Part shown: piece by piece, positions 46,648 to 54,877 of the stretch
Layout: each line of letters opens with the position of its first letter
How positions within the stretch are numbered: the stretch's first letter is position 1
NCBI GenBank assembly: GCA_002256995.1
Contig: NCGX01000007.1
Location: 21,341-85,340 of the forward strand
Direction: 5' to 3'
Source of the DNA: Hydrogenophilales bacterium 16-64-40
Lineage (GTDB): Bacteria; Pseudomonadota; Gammaproteobacteria; Burkholderiales; Thiobacillaceae
DNA length: 64,000 bases
The notes under the pieces: model-generated
Told to the model about the DNA's origin: nothing
The model's database searches: none
The model's input: the letters and a program-made list of their open reading frames with translations, nothing else
Made by a program: the position numbers and the translations under genes

Positions 46648-47525
46648 TGACCACCGGCGGCACGCGGATTCTTCATGTACTTGAAGAAGTCTGCGCTGGG
46701 GTCGAGCACCATCACGTCGCTCTTGCTCGCGAAGCTCTCGCGATACGCCTGCATCGAACGGTAGAACGCATAGAACTCAGCATTCTTGCCATACGCGGCC
46801 GCATACACCGAAGCCGCCTTGGCATCGCCCTCACCCTTGACGCCCTGGGCATCCCGGTAGGCCTCGGCCACGATCACGTCCTTCTGCTTGTCGGCGTCGG
46901 CCCTGATTTTTTCGGCTTCAGCCGCGCCGGTCGAACGCAGCTCGTTGGCCACCTGCTTGCGTTCGGCTTCCATCCGGCGATAGACGTTTTCCGACACCGC
47001 CTCCGGCAGATCGACCCGCTTGATGCGCACGTCCACCACCTGCACGCCGATCGTTCGCGCGTCCTGGTCTGCCTTGGCGCGGATGATGCTCATGATTTCC
47101 TCACGGCTTCCAGAGACCACCGCGTTGATGGTGCGCCTGCCGAACTCGGCACGCAAACCGTCGTTGACCGTCTGGTTCAGGCGAATTTGCGCCCGCCGCT
47201 CATCGCCGCCGACCGACACATAGAACTGCCGGGCATCGATCACGCGCCACTTGATGAACGAATCGACCAGCACGTTTTTCTTTTCCGAGGTGATGAAGCG
47301 TTCGGGATCGGCCGAATCCATCGTCAGGATGCGCGTATCGAAATAGCGCACGTTCTGCACCAGCGGCAGCTTGAAATAGAGGCCGGGCTTGGTCTTCACC
47401 GACACCACCTCACCCAGCTGGAACACCAGCGCGTTCTGCCGCTGGTCCACCGTGAACATGCTGGCGCTCAGCACCACCAGCAACGCGATCAGCGCAATCA
47501 GGATAAAGCCGAGATGCTTGCTCAT
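46644..47525 (-). CDS. hflC: HflC, FtsH protease modulator
   Basis: SPFH/band-7 inner-membrane protein that forms the HflKC cage around FtsH and tunes its activity. The 293-residue protein has one N-terminal helix (about 5-24), the VDQRQNALVFQLGEV segment and a long helical region with Ala/Glu-rich repeats. The start overlaps the hflK stop (ATGA). Confidence 0.95.
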   Translation of the reverse strand: MSKHLGFILIALIALLVVLSASMFTVDQRQNALVFQLGEVVSVKTKPGLYFKLPLVQNVRYFDTRILTMDSADPERFITSEKKNVLVDSFIKWRVIDARQFYVSVGGDERRAQIRLNQTVNDGLRAEFGRRTINAVVSGSREEIMSIIRAKADQDARTIGVQVVDVRIKRVDLPEAVSENVYRRMEAERKQVANELRSTGAAEAEKIRADADKQKDVIVAEAYRDAQGVKGEGDAKAASVYAAAYGKNAEFYAFYRSMQAYRESFASKSDVMVLDPSADFFKYMKNPRAAGGQ

Positions 47526-48724
47526 GGCCGCTCCTCCCGATCCCGGTTACGCAGGGCATCACGCGAACGCGTGTCTATCGGCGAGGGCGTTGTCGTGGCC
47601 GGCGATTGCGACAGGGCACCCGGGCCAGCGACATAGGGCTGACTCACGGTCTGCTGCAATTTGTCGAGCGGCAGATACAGGAGGCTGTTGCCGCCCTTCT
47701 GGTCCACCAAGATTTTGCTGGTGTTGTTCATGACGGTCTGCATGGTATCGAGATACATACGCTGGCGCGTGACTTGTGGCGCCTTCTGGTATTCGGTAAA
47801 AATTTGCGCGAAGCGGCTGGCCTCACCCTCCGAGTTGGCAATCACCGACAGCTTGTAACCCTCGGCCTCTTCGGTCAGACGCGACGCCAGACCGCGGGCG
47901 CGCGGCACGACGTCGTTGAAATAGGCTTCGGCCTCATTTTTCAAGCGCTCACGATCCTGCCCGGCCTTCACCGCGTCGTCGAACGCGGCCTGCACCTGCT
48001 CGGGTGGCTGGATGTTCTGCAAGGTCACCTGGCTGATGCTGATACCGGTCTTGTAGCGATCGAGAATCTGCTGCAGTAATACCTTGGCGCTCGCTGCAAT
48101 TTCAGCGCGGCCTTCATACAGCACAAAATCCATCTTGTTTTTGCCGACGATTTCGCGCATCGCGGTTTCCGCCACTTGCAGCACCGTTTCTTCGGGCCCA
48201 CGGTTAACGAACAGGAAATCGACCGGATCTTTCAAGATGTACTGAACGGCAAACTGCAGATCGATGATGTTCTCATCGTCCGTCAGCATCAGCGATTCCT
48301 TCAGCACCTTGCTCTTGACGTCGCTGCGATAGCCAACTTCAACGGTGCGCACCTGATCGACGTTGACCACTTCGCGCGACTCGATCGGCCACGGCAGATG
48401 CCAGCGCGGACCGGGTTCGGTCGTCTCGACATACTCTCCGAAGCGCAGCACCACGCCGCGTTGGCCAGTGTCGATGATGTAAAACCCGCTCGCCACCCAC
48501 ACCAGCGCCAGCGCGCCGATCAACAAGCCGACCAGACCGCCGCTCGGCATCCCCCCGGTGGAAAGACCGCTTCCACCGCCATCTCCGCCGTCGCCGCCTT
48601 CCTTGCCGCCAAACAGGTTATTCAGGCGCTGATTGATGCGACGCCAGATCTCGTCGAGGTCAGGCGGTCCGCTGCTTTTGTTGCGGTTACCGTTGTTGCC
48701 CCATTGGGGATCGTTCCATGCCAT
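47522..48724 (-). CDS. hflK: HflK, FtsH protease modulator
   Basis: Partner of HflC in the membrane cage around FtsH. The 400-residue protein starts with a Gly/Asn-rich cytoplasmic stretch and DEIWRRINQRLNNLFGG, has one transmembrane helix (about 63-85), and continues into the SPFH domain (YIIDTGQRGVVLRFGEY). The C-terminus is Pro/Ser/Thr-rich. It follows hflX by 6 bases. Confidence 0.95.
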   Translation of the reverse strand: MAWNDPQWGNNGNRNKSSGPPDLDEIWRRINQRLNNLFGGKEGGDGGDGGGSGLSTGGMPSGGLVGLLIGALALVWVASGFYIIDTGQRGVVLRFGEYVETTEPGPRWHLPWPIESREVVNVDQVRTVEVGYRSDVKSKVLKESLMLTDDENIIDLQFAVQYILKDPVDFLFVNRGPEETVLQVAETAMREIVGKNKMDFVLYEGRAEIAASAKVLLQQILDRYKTGISISQVTLQNIQPPEQVQAAFDDAVKAGQDRERLKNEAEAYFNDVVPRARGLASRLTEEAEGYKLSVIANSEGEASRFAQIFTEYQKAPQVTRQRMYLDTMQTVMNNTSKILVDQKGGNSLLYLPLDKLQQTVSQPYVAGPGALSQSPATTTPSPIDTRSRDALRNRDREERP

Positions 48725-48730
48725 ATCGAT

Positions 48731-49912
48731 TTATTCAGAGATAACTTCAGTTTGAAGAGAGGTGTCGTCTGGCGCGCCGGCTTCATGCTGAACGCGGCCG
48801 GCGCGAAGAATTTCCGACAGTGCCTCGCGTAAAAGTTCAAGTCCGGCGCCCGTTTGCGCGGACACATACACGCTTTGAAGTCTACCATACTCGTCGCGCG
48901 CCACTCCCGGGGCCACGCCCGTCAGATCGAGCTTGTTGTAGACGCGAAGCTGCGGCACGGCATCGGCGCCGATTTCATGCAGCACCTTTTCGACCGCCTC
49001 GATCTGACGCTCGCGTCCGGCGCTGGACGAATCGATCACATGCAGCAGCAAATCGGCTTCGGCCGTGGCTTCCAGAGTGGCGCGGAAGGCCGCCACCAGA
49101 TCATGCGGCAAGCGGGTAATGAAACCGACCGTATCCGACAGCACCACCTCGCCCACCTGAGGCAGATATATCTTGCGCGTGGTGGTATCGAGCGTGGCGA
49201 ACAACTGGTCGGCCGCGTAGGCATCGGCGCGCGTCAGCGCATTGAACAGGGTGGACTTGCCCGCATTGGTGTAACCCACCAGCGCCACCGACAGCACGTT
49301 CTGGCGCGCCCGCGAACGGCGCTGGGTGCGACGCTGCCGGCCCAGCTTGGCGAGCCGCTCGCGCAGCGCCTTGACCCGCGTGCCGATCAGGCGGCGGTCG
49401 GTTTCCAACTGTTTCTCGCCGGGGCCGCGCATGCCGACGCCACCGCGCTGACGCTCGAGATGGGTCCAGCCGCGCACCAGACGCGTAGACAAATGCTGCA
49501 GTTGGGCCAGTTCGACCTGCAACTTGCCTTCCGCGCTGTTGGCACGGCTGGCAAAGATATCCAGGATCAGGCTCACGCGGTCGATCACCCGGCAGTGCAG
49601 GCGACGCTCCAGATTGCGTTCCTGGGCGGGCGACAACTCATGGTTGAAAATGACGACATCGGTTTCGGTGGCGGCCACCAGCGCCGCGATTTCATCGGCC
49701 TTGCCGCTGCCCACAAACAGAGCGGCGTCCGGACGGTTGCGCTTGCCCTGAACCTCGCCCCGTACGTCGAGCCCCGCCCCCGCGGCCAGCAGGCGCAACT
49801 CGGCCACGCTTTCGGCAAAATCCGGCGTCCCGAAGTCGAGTGCCACCAGGATGACGCGCTCGCCGCCCGCGTGCCGCTCAATCAACTGCAATTCTCCACG
49901 TAGCCGGTGCAT
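48731..49912 (-). CDS. hflX: GTPase HflX
   Basis: Ribosome-binding GTPase that rescues or splits stalled ribosomes, especially under stress. The 393-residue protein has the N-terminal HflX domain (ALFVGSGKADEI, VIFNHELSPAQERNLE), the linker GMRGPGEKQLETDRR, and the G domain with P-loop GYTNAGKSTLFN, DTVGFI and YNKLD. ATG 49912 (or 49915) is chosen; the frame is open to 49945. In many betaproteobacteria hfq lies immediately upstream; here the upstream gene is a NYN protein instead. Confidence 0.96.
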   Translation of the reverse strand: MHRLRGELQLIERHAGGERVILVALDFGTPDFAESVAELRLLAAGAGLDVRGEVQGKRNRPDAALFVGSGKADEIAALVAATETDVVIFNHELSPAQERNLERRLHCRVIDRVSLILDIFASRANSAEGKLQVELAQLQHLSTRLVRGWTHLERQRGGVGMRGPGEKQLETDRRLIGTRVKALRERLAKLGRQRRTQRRSRARQNVLSVALVGYTNAGKSTLFNALTRADAYAADQLFATLDTTTRKIYLPQVGEVVLSDTVGFITRLPHDLVAAFRATLEATAEADLLLHVIDSSSAGRERQIEAVEKVLHEIGADAVPQLRVYNKLDLTGVAPGVARDEYGRLQSVYVSAQTGAGLELLREALSEILRAGRVQHEAGAPDDTSLQTEVISE

Positions 49913-50097
49913 CATGGTCGGGCATGGCATCGCGGCCCCTGCCACAATTGGCGCGGCTCACGCACGCCCCCTGGGGGGCGCGACATGGTTCATACGGGTA
50001 TCGGGTATTCAAGCAGTGTCCAGGAAAGTGGCGGCTGGGGATTCAGACCGCAAATTCTAGTTCAAGATTGCGCCGCCGGCCGCGGCCGCGGCATGCT

Positions 50098-51006
50098 TCA
50101 TAGTCTGGCAGGCGGCAGACTGACCATGACGGCGCCACCCTCTTTTCTTTCCACCACCAAGGCGCCTTTTTTTTGCGCGTCGTCCAGAATCTTGCCAAAC
50201 GCGCTGTAGCCATATTCCGACTCGCTGAAACCCGGGCGAATCCGCTTGATGGTGTTCTTGATCAGGGAGGCCGAAATCGAACCTTCGCCGCCCCGCTCCG
50301 CCACCAGTTGCTCCACCGTGCTCACCACGATTTCAATCGCCTGGCCCTTCTTCTCATCGGCACTCGGCTCGGCCCTGGCCGCGATCCGACCCTCGTCAGC
50401 CGCCGTCGTTTCCGCCGCCGCCGGACGGGCTCGCCGCCGGGTCGGACTCGCCGCCTTGGGCGCGCCGCCCGCTGTCTCTTTCACGGGCGTGCCCGCCGCC
50501 GGCTTCCTGGCGGGTGCTTTGGGTGCGGCCTTGATCTGCACCAGGTCTTCATAAAAAATGAACTCGTCACAGTTTCCGATCAGCAGCGACGACGCCGAGC
50601 CCCGCACGCCGATTCCGATCACGCTCTTGCCGTTTTCCTTGAGCTTGGAAACCAGCGGCGAAAAATCAGAGTCCCCGCTGATGATCACGAAGGCATCAAT
50701 GTGCGTCTTGGTGTAGCAGAGATCGAGCGCGTCCACCACCATGCGGATATCCGCCGAATTCTTGCCCGACTGTCGCGCATGCGGAATCTCGATCAATTCG
50801 AACGCCGCCTCGTGCATGTCCCGCTTGAATTCCTTGTAGCGGTCCCAGTCGCAGTAGGCCTTCTTCACCACAATGCTGCCCTTGAGCAGCAGCCGCTCAA
50901 GAATGGGGCGAATCTTGAAATCGGGGTAGTTGGCCTCTTTAATGCCAATAGCCACGTTTTCAAAGTCACAAAACACGGCGATGTTGCGGTTATCCGGAGT
51001 GCTCAT
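50098..51006 (-). CDS. NYN (PIN-like) domain protein with C-terminal LOTUS/OST-HTH domain
   Basis: A 302-residue protein. The N-terminal NYN ribonuclease-like domain (about 1-150) shows IAVFCDFENVAIG, the ADIRMVVDAL segment and IISGDSDFSPLV, which carry the acidic metal-binding residues of the fold. A disordered Ala/Pro/Arg-rich linker (about 158-205) follows, then a C-terminal OST-HTH/LOTUS-type domain (about 215-295, SLIKNTIKRIRPGFSESEYGYSAFGKIL). It probably binds and cleaves or silences RNA; the substrate is unknown. ATG 51006 follows GGGGAAAG; the frame is open to 51240 but overlaps the next gene. Confidence 0.9.
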   Translation of the reverse strand: MSTPDNRNIAVFCDFENVAIGIKEANYPDFKIRPILERLLLKGSIVVKKAYCDWDRYKEFKRDMHEAAFELIEIPHARQSGKNSADIRMVVDALDLCYTKTHIDAFVIISGDSDFSPLVSKLKENGKSVIGIGVRGSASSLLIGNCDEFIFYEDLVQIKAAPKAPARKPAAGTPVKETAGGAPKAASPTRRRARPAAAETTAADEGRIAARAEPSADEKKGQAIEIVVSTVEQLVAERGGEGSISASLIKNTIKRIRPGFSESEYGYSAFGKILDDAQKKGALVVERKEGGAVMVSLPPARL

Positions 51007-51043
51007 CGTTCTTTCCCCCATGGGTAATCGTTCTGCCCGATGA

Positions 51044-51319
51044 TCAGCCTTTATCGGCCAAACCTTTGGCCAGCAAGTCGGCAACGGTTTCATTGATGCC
51101 CATCTGCCGTGCTTCTGCAAGCGCATGAATCTGTTTAACCAACTCGCCATCGAGTTTGACGGCAAACGCGACCAGACCCTGCGCCTGCTCGAGCTTGCGC
51201 TGCTCGCGCCGCGACGCGATCGCGCCGGCCGCACTGCCAAAGCGATCCGGCGTGCCGGCTTGTTTCATCTGGCCCGTGATTTTCAAGCCTTCGTTTCTGT
51301 CGAGATCGGATTTTTTCAT
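51044..51319 (-). CDS. Hypothetical protein with ribbon-helix-helix-like C-terminus
   Basis: A 91-residue basic protein. The C-terminal part (about 49-88: FAVKLDGELVKQIHALAEAR, then a GINETVADLLAKGL helix) has the strand-helix-helix pattern of CopG-type DNA-binding proteins; the N-terminal half is low complexity and charged. It is co-directional with the NYN gene 37 bases downstream. It may regulate that gene, or pair with it like an antitoxin; both are inference. The first ~36 codons and the leader are duplicated upstream (see 51549-51880). Confidence 0.7.
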   Translation of the reverse strand: MKKSDLDRNEGLKITGQMKQAGTPDRFGSAAGAIASRREQRKLEQAQGLVAFAVKLDGELVKQIHALAEARQMGINETVADLLAKGLADKG

Positions 51320-51536
51320 GGGTTTTCCTGGATTGCTTAAATAAACGCGAGGTCAGCGGCCTGTGCCATTAAAGCCACGCCCTCTGCCTTACGCAAAACA
51401 GATAACAGCATAAGCGATGCTGCTTCATTACGCTTATTTCTCGCAGTGCGCCTGTCAAGGCCGCGACAGAGAACGAGGCTGGATGGCAAATCAAACTGGG
51501 CACGAGCCTAATTGCTATTTAGCTAGACCTGACCCC
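51212..51536. repeat. Tandem direct repeat, copy 1 (5' part of RHH-like gene plus leader)
   Basis: About 325 bases covering the first third of the 51044 gene and its upstream region. It is repeated about 337 bases further on, with scattered substitutions and small indels. Both copies end with the same 18 bases TTAGCTAGACCTGACCCC (51519-51536 here). The AGACCTGACCCC end resembles sequence commonly seen at REP-type or IS200-like element borders, which suggests a mobile or recombination-prone edge. Confidence 0.85.
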
Positions 51537-51545
51537 TCCTTTTCC

Positions 51546-51656
51546 TACGACGCGAGCGCGCCGGCGGCACTGCCAAAGCGATCCGGCGTGCCGGCTTGTT
51601 TCATCTGGCCCGTGATTTTCAGGCCTTCGTTTCTGTCGAGATCGGATTTCTTCATG
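51546..51656 (-). pseudogene. Truncated duplicate of the RHH-like gene 5' end
   Basis: A 36-codon frame reproducing the start of the 51044 product (MKKSDLDRNEGLKITGQMKQ, then AGTPDRFGSAAGALAS) with one changed residue (I to L) before a TAG stop at 51546-51548 created at the duplication junction. The ribosome site and leader are copied as well, so it may still be translated into a short peptide. Confidence 0.8.
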
Positions 51657-51880
51657 GGTTTTTCCTGGATTGCTTAAGTAAACACTAGGTCAATGGCCTT
51701 GTGCTATTGAGGCCACGCCCTCTGCCTTACGCAGAACAGATGACAGGATAAGCGATGCTGCCGCATTACGCTTGTTTCGTCGCTGTGCACCATCAACGCC
51801 ACGACAGAGGCATGGTTGGTGAACGCAAACACCTTGGCATGACCTCACCAAATAAACGCTACTTAGCTAGACCTGACCCC
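51549..51880. repeat. Tandem direct repeat, copy 2
   Basis: About 332 bases matching 51212-51536, ending with the identical 18-base TTAGCTAGACCTGACCCC at 51863-51880. Twelve unrelated bases separate the copies. The copies have diverged throughout, so the duplication is not recent. No transposase gene lies nearby. Apart from the truncated duplicate gene I see no coding function between 51320 and 51949. Confidence 0.85.
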
Positions 51881-51890
51881 AAATTCCCTC

Positions 51891-51929
51891 ACAAAAAAAA
51901 GCCGGGGTCTTATGACCCCGGCTTTTTGT
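51891..51929 (-). terminator. Rho-independent terminator of the FadL-type gene
   Basis: Stem AAAGCCGGGGTC / GACCCCGGCTTT with a TTAT loop; on the minus strand it is followed by eight T residues and lies about 20 bases after the stop of the outer-membrane transporter gene. The plus strand also has a T-run (TTTTTG), so it may work both ways. Confidence 0.92.
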
Positions 51930-51949
51930 CAACCTAAGTGTTGCTGAAA

Positions 51950-53215
51950 TTACATCTTCCAGCTGTACTGGATACCCAGTGCATTCTGGTCCATTTCGAT
52001 GGTTTCCGTTCCCATCGGAGTAGGTGCACCGTTAAATACCGGCAGGATGGAGGCACCGCTGACGTCGTTGCTGAAACCGTGCATGTAGCTCATGGTCAAC
52101 TCATTACCCGATGCCAGGGTATACGTAAAACCAACAGTTACATGATCCTCGATCACGCCGGGGGCCAGAATGTTGAAGGTCACATCGCTTGCCGTAATGG
52201 GGTTGTCGCCATGGTTCCAACCCGCACGCAAGGTGAGTTGCTGGCTGTATTTATATTCCGCACCCAGCTTCCACACATCGATGTCCTGCCAGCCAAAACC
52301 GGGGCCATTGTCGGCGCCCAACGGGAACGGAACCAGGCTGGGATTGCTAATTGAGTTGACGCCGCTATAGTTGATGCGCTGGTAATCCAGAGCCAATTTG
52401 ACAGTGGGGGTGGCCTGCCAGGCCACGCCGAGGTTGTAGTTTTCGGGAATGTCAAATCCCCCCTGCTCGGCAAACAGCCCCGCATACTTGTCGAACTCCT
52501 GGAACTTCATCTTGCTGGCATAGGCCGCACCGATGGTCACGGTCGGGGTTATCTTGCCCATGTAGCCAATGCGCACGCCGTAACCAAAGGCGTCGTCATG
52601 TCCGTTGTTGGTAAGCTTGGTCGGGTCAGAAGAAATCATGCCAAACATTTGAAGGCCGTTAGCCTCGAAGGCCTGATAACCCAGCAGCGGAGAAATACCG
52701 ATGGAATGGTTAGGCGCAACCTTGAACGCTACGGTCGGGGCAACAATCAGTTGAATCAGGTCAACACCCAGGTCGCCCTGCCCGCACAGCATGTTGGCAG
52801 GCCCGAATCCACAATTGATCTGTCCACCAGCATAGTCCGTGTTCATCCCGCCATTGCCATAAACCGTGACACCCAGCGCCAATGTCGAGGACATTTGCTT
52901 GGTCATGCCAAACTCGGGAATCAGGAAGTATTCGCTATCGCTATCCACGCTCATGTCAATAGGACCCAAGCCGGTGCGCGAGGCGCTGCGGTTGGGGTTG
53001 AACAGGTCCACGCCCAGATCGAGGCGGTTGCCGGCGAAAGCCATTGAGGCGGGGTTGTTGGCGCCGCCGAAGGCGTCGTCATACGAGGCCGTGGCGGCGC
53101 CGCCCATGCCCTTGGCCTTCATGCCATAGCCGTGCGAAAAGTAGCCGTTGGTGGCGTAAGCGCTACCGGCCAGACCGGCCAGTGCCATGAATGCGAATAC
53201 TTTTGTGAACTTCAT
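51950..53215 (-). CDS. OmpP1/FadL/TodX family outer-membrane transporter
   Basis: A 421-residue outer-membrane beta-barrel for hydrophobic compounds. It has a signal peptide (about 1-21, ending AYA), the N-terminal hatch motif NGYFSHGYGMKAKGMGGA with SYDDAFGGANNPASMAF, and a terminal strand ending YSWKM. A GGAGACAAC ribosome site precedes ATG 53215. It has its own terminator and a 140-base leader region, so it is probably a single-gene unit. Substrate may be fatty acids or other hydrophobes; its place beside sulfur genes raises the idea of a sulfur-related cargo, which is speculation. Confidence 0.93.
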   Translation of the reverse strand: MKFTKVFAFMALAGLAGSAYATNGYFSHGYGMKAKGMGGAATASYDDAFGGANNPASMAFAGNRLDLGVDLFNPNRSASRTGLGPIDMSVDSDSEYFLIPEFGMTKQMSSTLALGVTVYGNGGMNTDYAGGQINCGFGPANMLCGQGDLGVDLIQLIVAPTVAFKVAPNHSIGISPLLGYQAFEANGLQMFGMISSDPTKLTNNGHDDAFGYGVRIGYMGKITPTVTIGAAYASKMKFQEFDKYAGLFAEQGGFDIPENYNLGVAWQATPTVKLALDYQRINYSGVNSISNPSLVPFPLGADNGPGFGWQDIDVWKLGAEYKYSQQLTLRAGWNHGDNPITASDVTFNILAPGVIEDHVTVGFTYTLASGNELTMSYMHGFSNDVSGASILPVFNGAPTPMGTETIEMDQNALGIQYSWKM

Positions 53216-53351
53216 TGTTGTCTCCTAGGGGCAAAGTTACTACAGATAAACTGCTTGAATGACCTAACCAGAAGGCTACGCTAGCGTTAGGGCTTAGACA
53301 AGGCAGTCAGCGCATCTGATTCAAACAATCTAGCTGTGTGTGGTACAAAAG

Positions 53352-53395
53352 ACACACAAAAAAAATGAGCCGATCATTTCGGCTCATTCTTTATA
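53352..53395 (-). terminator. Rho-independent terminator after dsrE2
   Basis: Stem AATGAGCCGA / TCGGCTCATT with a short loop, giving a run of T residues on the minus strand. It lies about 30 bases after the dsrE2 stop and marks the end of the rhd-tusA-dsrE2 transcript. The plus side has only a short T-run. Confidence 0.9.
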
Positions 53396-53423
53396 ATGTC
53401 ATTAGTCGTTTTTATGCAGCCAT

Positions 53424-53933
53424 TTAGATAAACAGGCAGATATCGGTCTCGCCAGCGAATTCGAAGAAGGTGGCGGCGCCGCCGTATTCGAGGCCGTCGA
53501 TGAAGTCCGAATGCGAGAAGCCGAACAATTCGACGGTCATCTGGCAGGCAAGGAATTTGACTTCGGCTTCCTGGCACAGCTCGCGCAGTTCGGGAATGGT
53601 AGCCACGCCGTTGTTGGAGATGGTCTGCTTCATCAGGGCCGTCGCCACGCTTTCGTAGCCGGGGATGATGGCCTGGATGGCGTTGGGCATGTTCCAGTTG
53701 ATGCTCTTGAACCACTTGGGGCCGAACGGCATCTTCATCGGCATGCCGGGGTTGCCGAGGGGGCTGACCTTGAGCACGGACAGATCCTTGCGGACAAGTT
53801 GGAGGCCGTAGAAGGTGAAGAAAATCTGAGTTTCGTAACCCAGTGCAGCCGCCGTGGAGGCGAGGATGAACGGGGGGTAAGCCCAGTCCAGCGTGCCCTT
53901 GGTGGCAATGATGGCCATTTTTTTAGTATCCAT
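53424..53933 (-). CDS. dsrE2: DsrE2-type sulfurtransferase/sulfur-carrier protein
   Basis: A DsrE/F-like protein of 169 residues: early ATKGTLDWAYPPFILASTAAALG, the LVRKDLSVLKVSPLGNPGMP segment and the late ACQMTVELFGF segment with a conserved cysteine. Length and hydrophobic N-terminal part fit the DsrE2A subtype found with TusA and rhodanese in sulfur oxidisers. It probably presents or accepts sulfane sulfur from TusA near the membrane. A GGAGAGACGC ribosome site precedes ATG 53933. Ends at a strong terminator. Confidence 0.93.
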   Translation of the reverse strand: MDTKKMAIIATKGTLDWAYPPFILASTAAALGYETQIFFTFYGLQLVRKDLSVLKVSPLGNPGMPMKMPFGPKWFKSINWNMPNAIQAIIPGYESVATALMKQTISNNGVATIPELRELCQEAEVKFLACQMTVELFGFSHSDFIDGLEYGGAATFFEFAGETDICLFI

Positions 53934-54009
53934 GCGTCTCTCCTGTTCCTGTCAAAAAAACAGCGCCGTGTGTTCGAAGGAACAGACGGCGCTGATTCTA
54001 ATTAATTGT

Positions 54010-54237
54010 TTACTTTTTCTTCATGAAGAAGGTGAATTCGCCACCGGCTTCGGCAGTGGACAACAGTTCGTTGCCGGTCTGCTTGGCGAAAGCGGCGAAG
54101 TCCTTGACCGAACCCGGGTCGGTCGAGAGGATTTTCAACACTTGACCGCTGGTGACTTCGGCCAGGGCTTTCTTGGCACGCAGAATGGGCAACGGGCAGT
54201 TCAGGCCGCGTGCGTCGAGTTCTTTATCGAAATTCAT
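54010..54237 (-). CDS. tusA: TusA family sulfur-carrier protein
   Basis: A 75-residue protein with the DARGLNCPLPILRAKKAL segment; C14 in the CPxP motif carries persulfide sulfur. In sulfur oxidisers TusA moves sulfane sulfur from rhodanese toward oxidation systems. Ribosome site GGAGACCCCT precedes ATG 54237. It lies between the rhodanese and dsrE2 genes in the conserved rhd-tusA-dsrE2 order, with gaps of about 130 and 76 bases. Confidence 0.96.
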   Translation of the reverse strand: MNFDKELDARGLNCPLPILRAKKALAEVTSGQVLKILSTDPGSVKDFAAFAKQTGNELLSTAEAGGEFTFFMKKK

Positions 54238-54366
54238 AGGGGTCTCCTTACACTAAATCAATTAAATAAGTATGTAGTAAAAAACGCTGCGGTACCTTAA
54301 ACCAGAAGCCCCCTCATTGCAACCGAAATTGCTGCCTTGCGAGGAAATTCCGTGCGGTCCCGGTGC

Positions 54367-54696
54367 TTAGCGCGGCATGCTGAGCGCGTTGCCTGAACGC
54401 GCCCAGGCCATGATGCCGCCCGCCAGATTATGCATGTTGTCGAAACCTTTGGAGGCCATGAACGCACAGGCCTGAGCCGAGCGCGCGCCGGAGCGGCAAT
54501 AGATCACCACGGGCTTGTCCTGGGGTATATCGGCCGCACGCAGCGGCAGCAGATGCAGCGGGATATGGATGGCACCATCGATGACGCCTTGTGCGACTTC
54601 GGCCTCGGTGCGCACGTCGATCAGGTGCGCGCCTTTGGCGGCGATTTCCGCGACGTAGCCGGGGTCGACTTCCTTGAAACCTGACAGTCCAAACAT
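54367..54696 (-). CDS. Single-domain rhodanese sulfurtransferase
   Basis: A 109-residue rhodanese domain with the active-site loop YCRSGARSAQ (C67) and the LIDVRTEAE strand. It likely mobilises sulfane sulfur from low-molecular thiols and loads TusA. ATG 54696 is preferred over GTG 54705 because GGAG lies about 10 bases before the ATG but only one base before the GTG. First gene of the rhd-tusA-dsrE2 set and downstream of soeC on the same strand. Confidence 0.95.
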   Translation of the reverse strand: MFGLSGFKEVDPGYVAEIAAKGAHLIDVRTEAEVAQGVIDGAIHIPLHLLPLRAADIPQDKPVVIYCRSGARSAQACAFMASKGFDNMHNLAGGIMAWARSGNALSMPR

Positions 54697-54792
54697 AAGA
54701 GTCACACTCCTGTAATGGAGAAATTAGTGTTTGCTAATATACCCTGAAACGGGGCGCGCGCCAAGATAAGAGCGGGGATCGCCGCCACCCCT

Positions 54793-54864
54793 GTGGGAGG
54801 GCCGCCCTCGGCCCGATGCTGCGGTGATCGCGTTAGCGCGAAGATCGTGGCGAGGGCGCCACTC
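54793..54864. repeat. REP-like palindromic element between soeC and rhd
   Basis: Arms GGGAGGGCCGCCCTCG (54793-54808) and CGAGGGCGCCACTCCC (54849-54864) pair at 14 of 16 positions, with an inner CGCG-rich stem. This GTGGGAG...CTCCCAC layout is common among dispersed palindromes of proteobacteria. It may separate soe from rhd-tusA-dsrE2 transcription or stabilise mRNA ends. Confidence 0.75.
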
Positions 54865-54877
54865 CCCCAGGCAGCGT

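Noticed and set aside
51417-51949. Small plus-strand frames in the duplicated region (51417-51677, 51755-51937)
   Set aside because: They run antisense to the duplicated gene fragment or across the terminator, with no ribosome site or homology.
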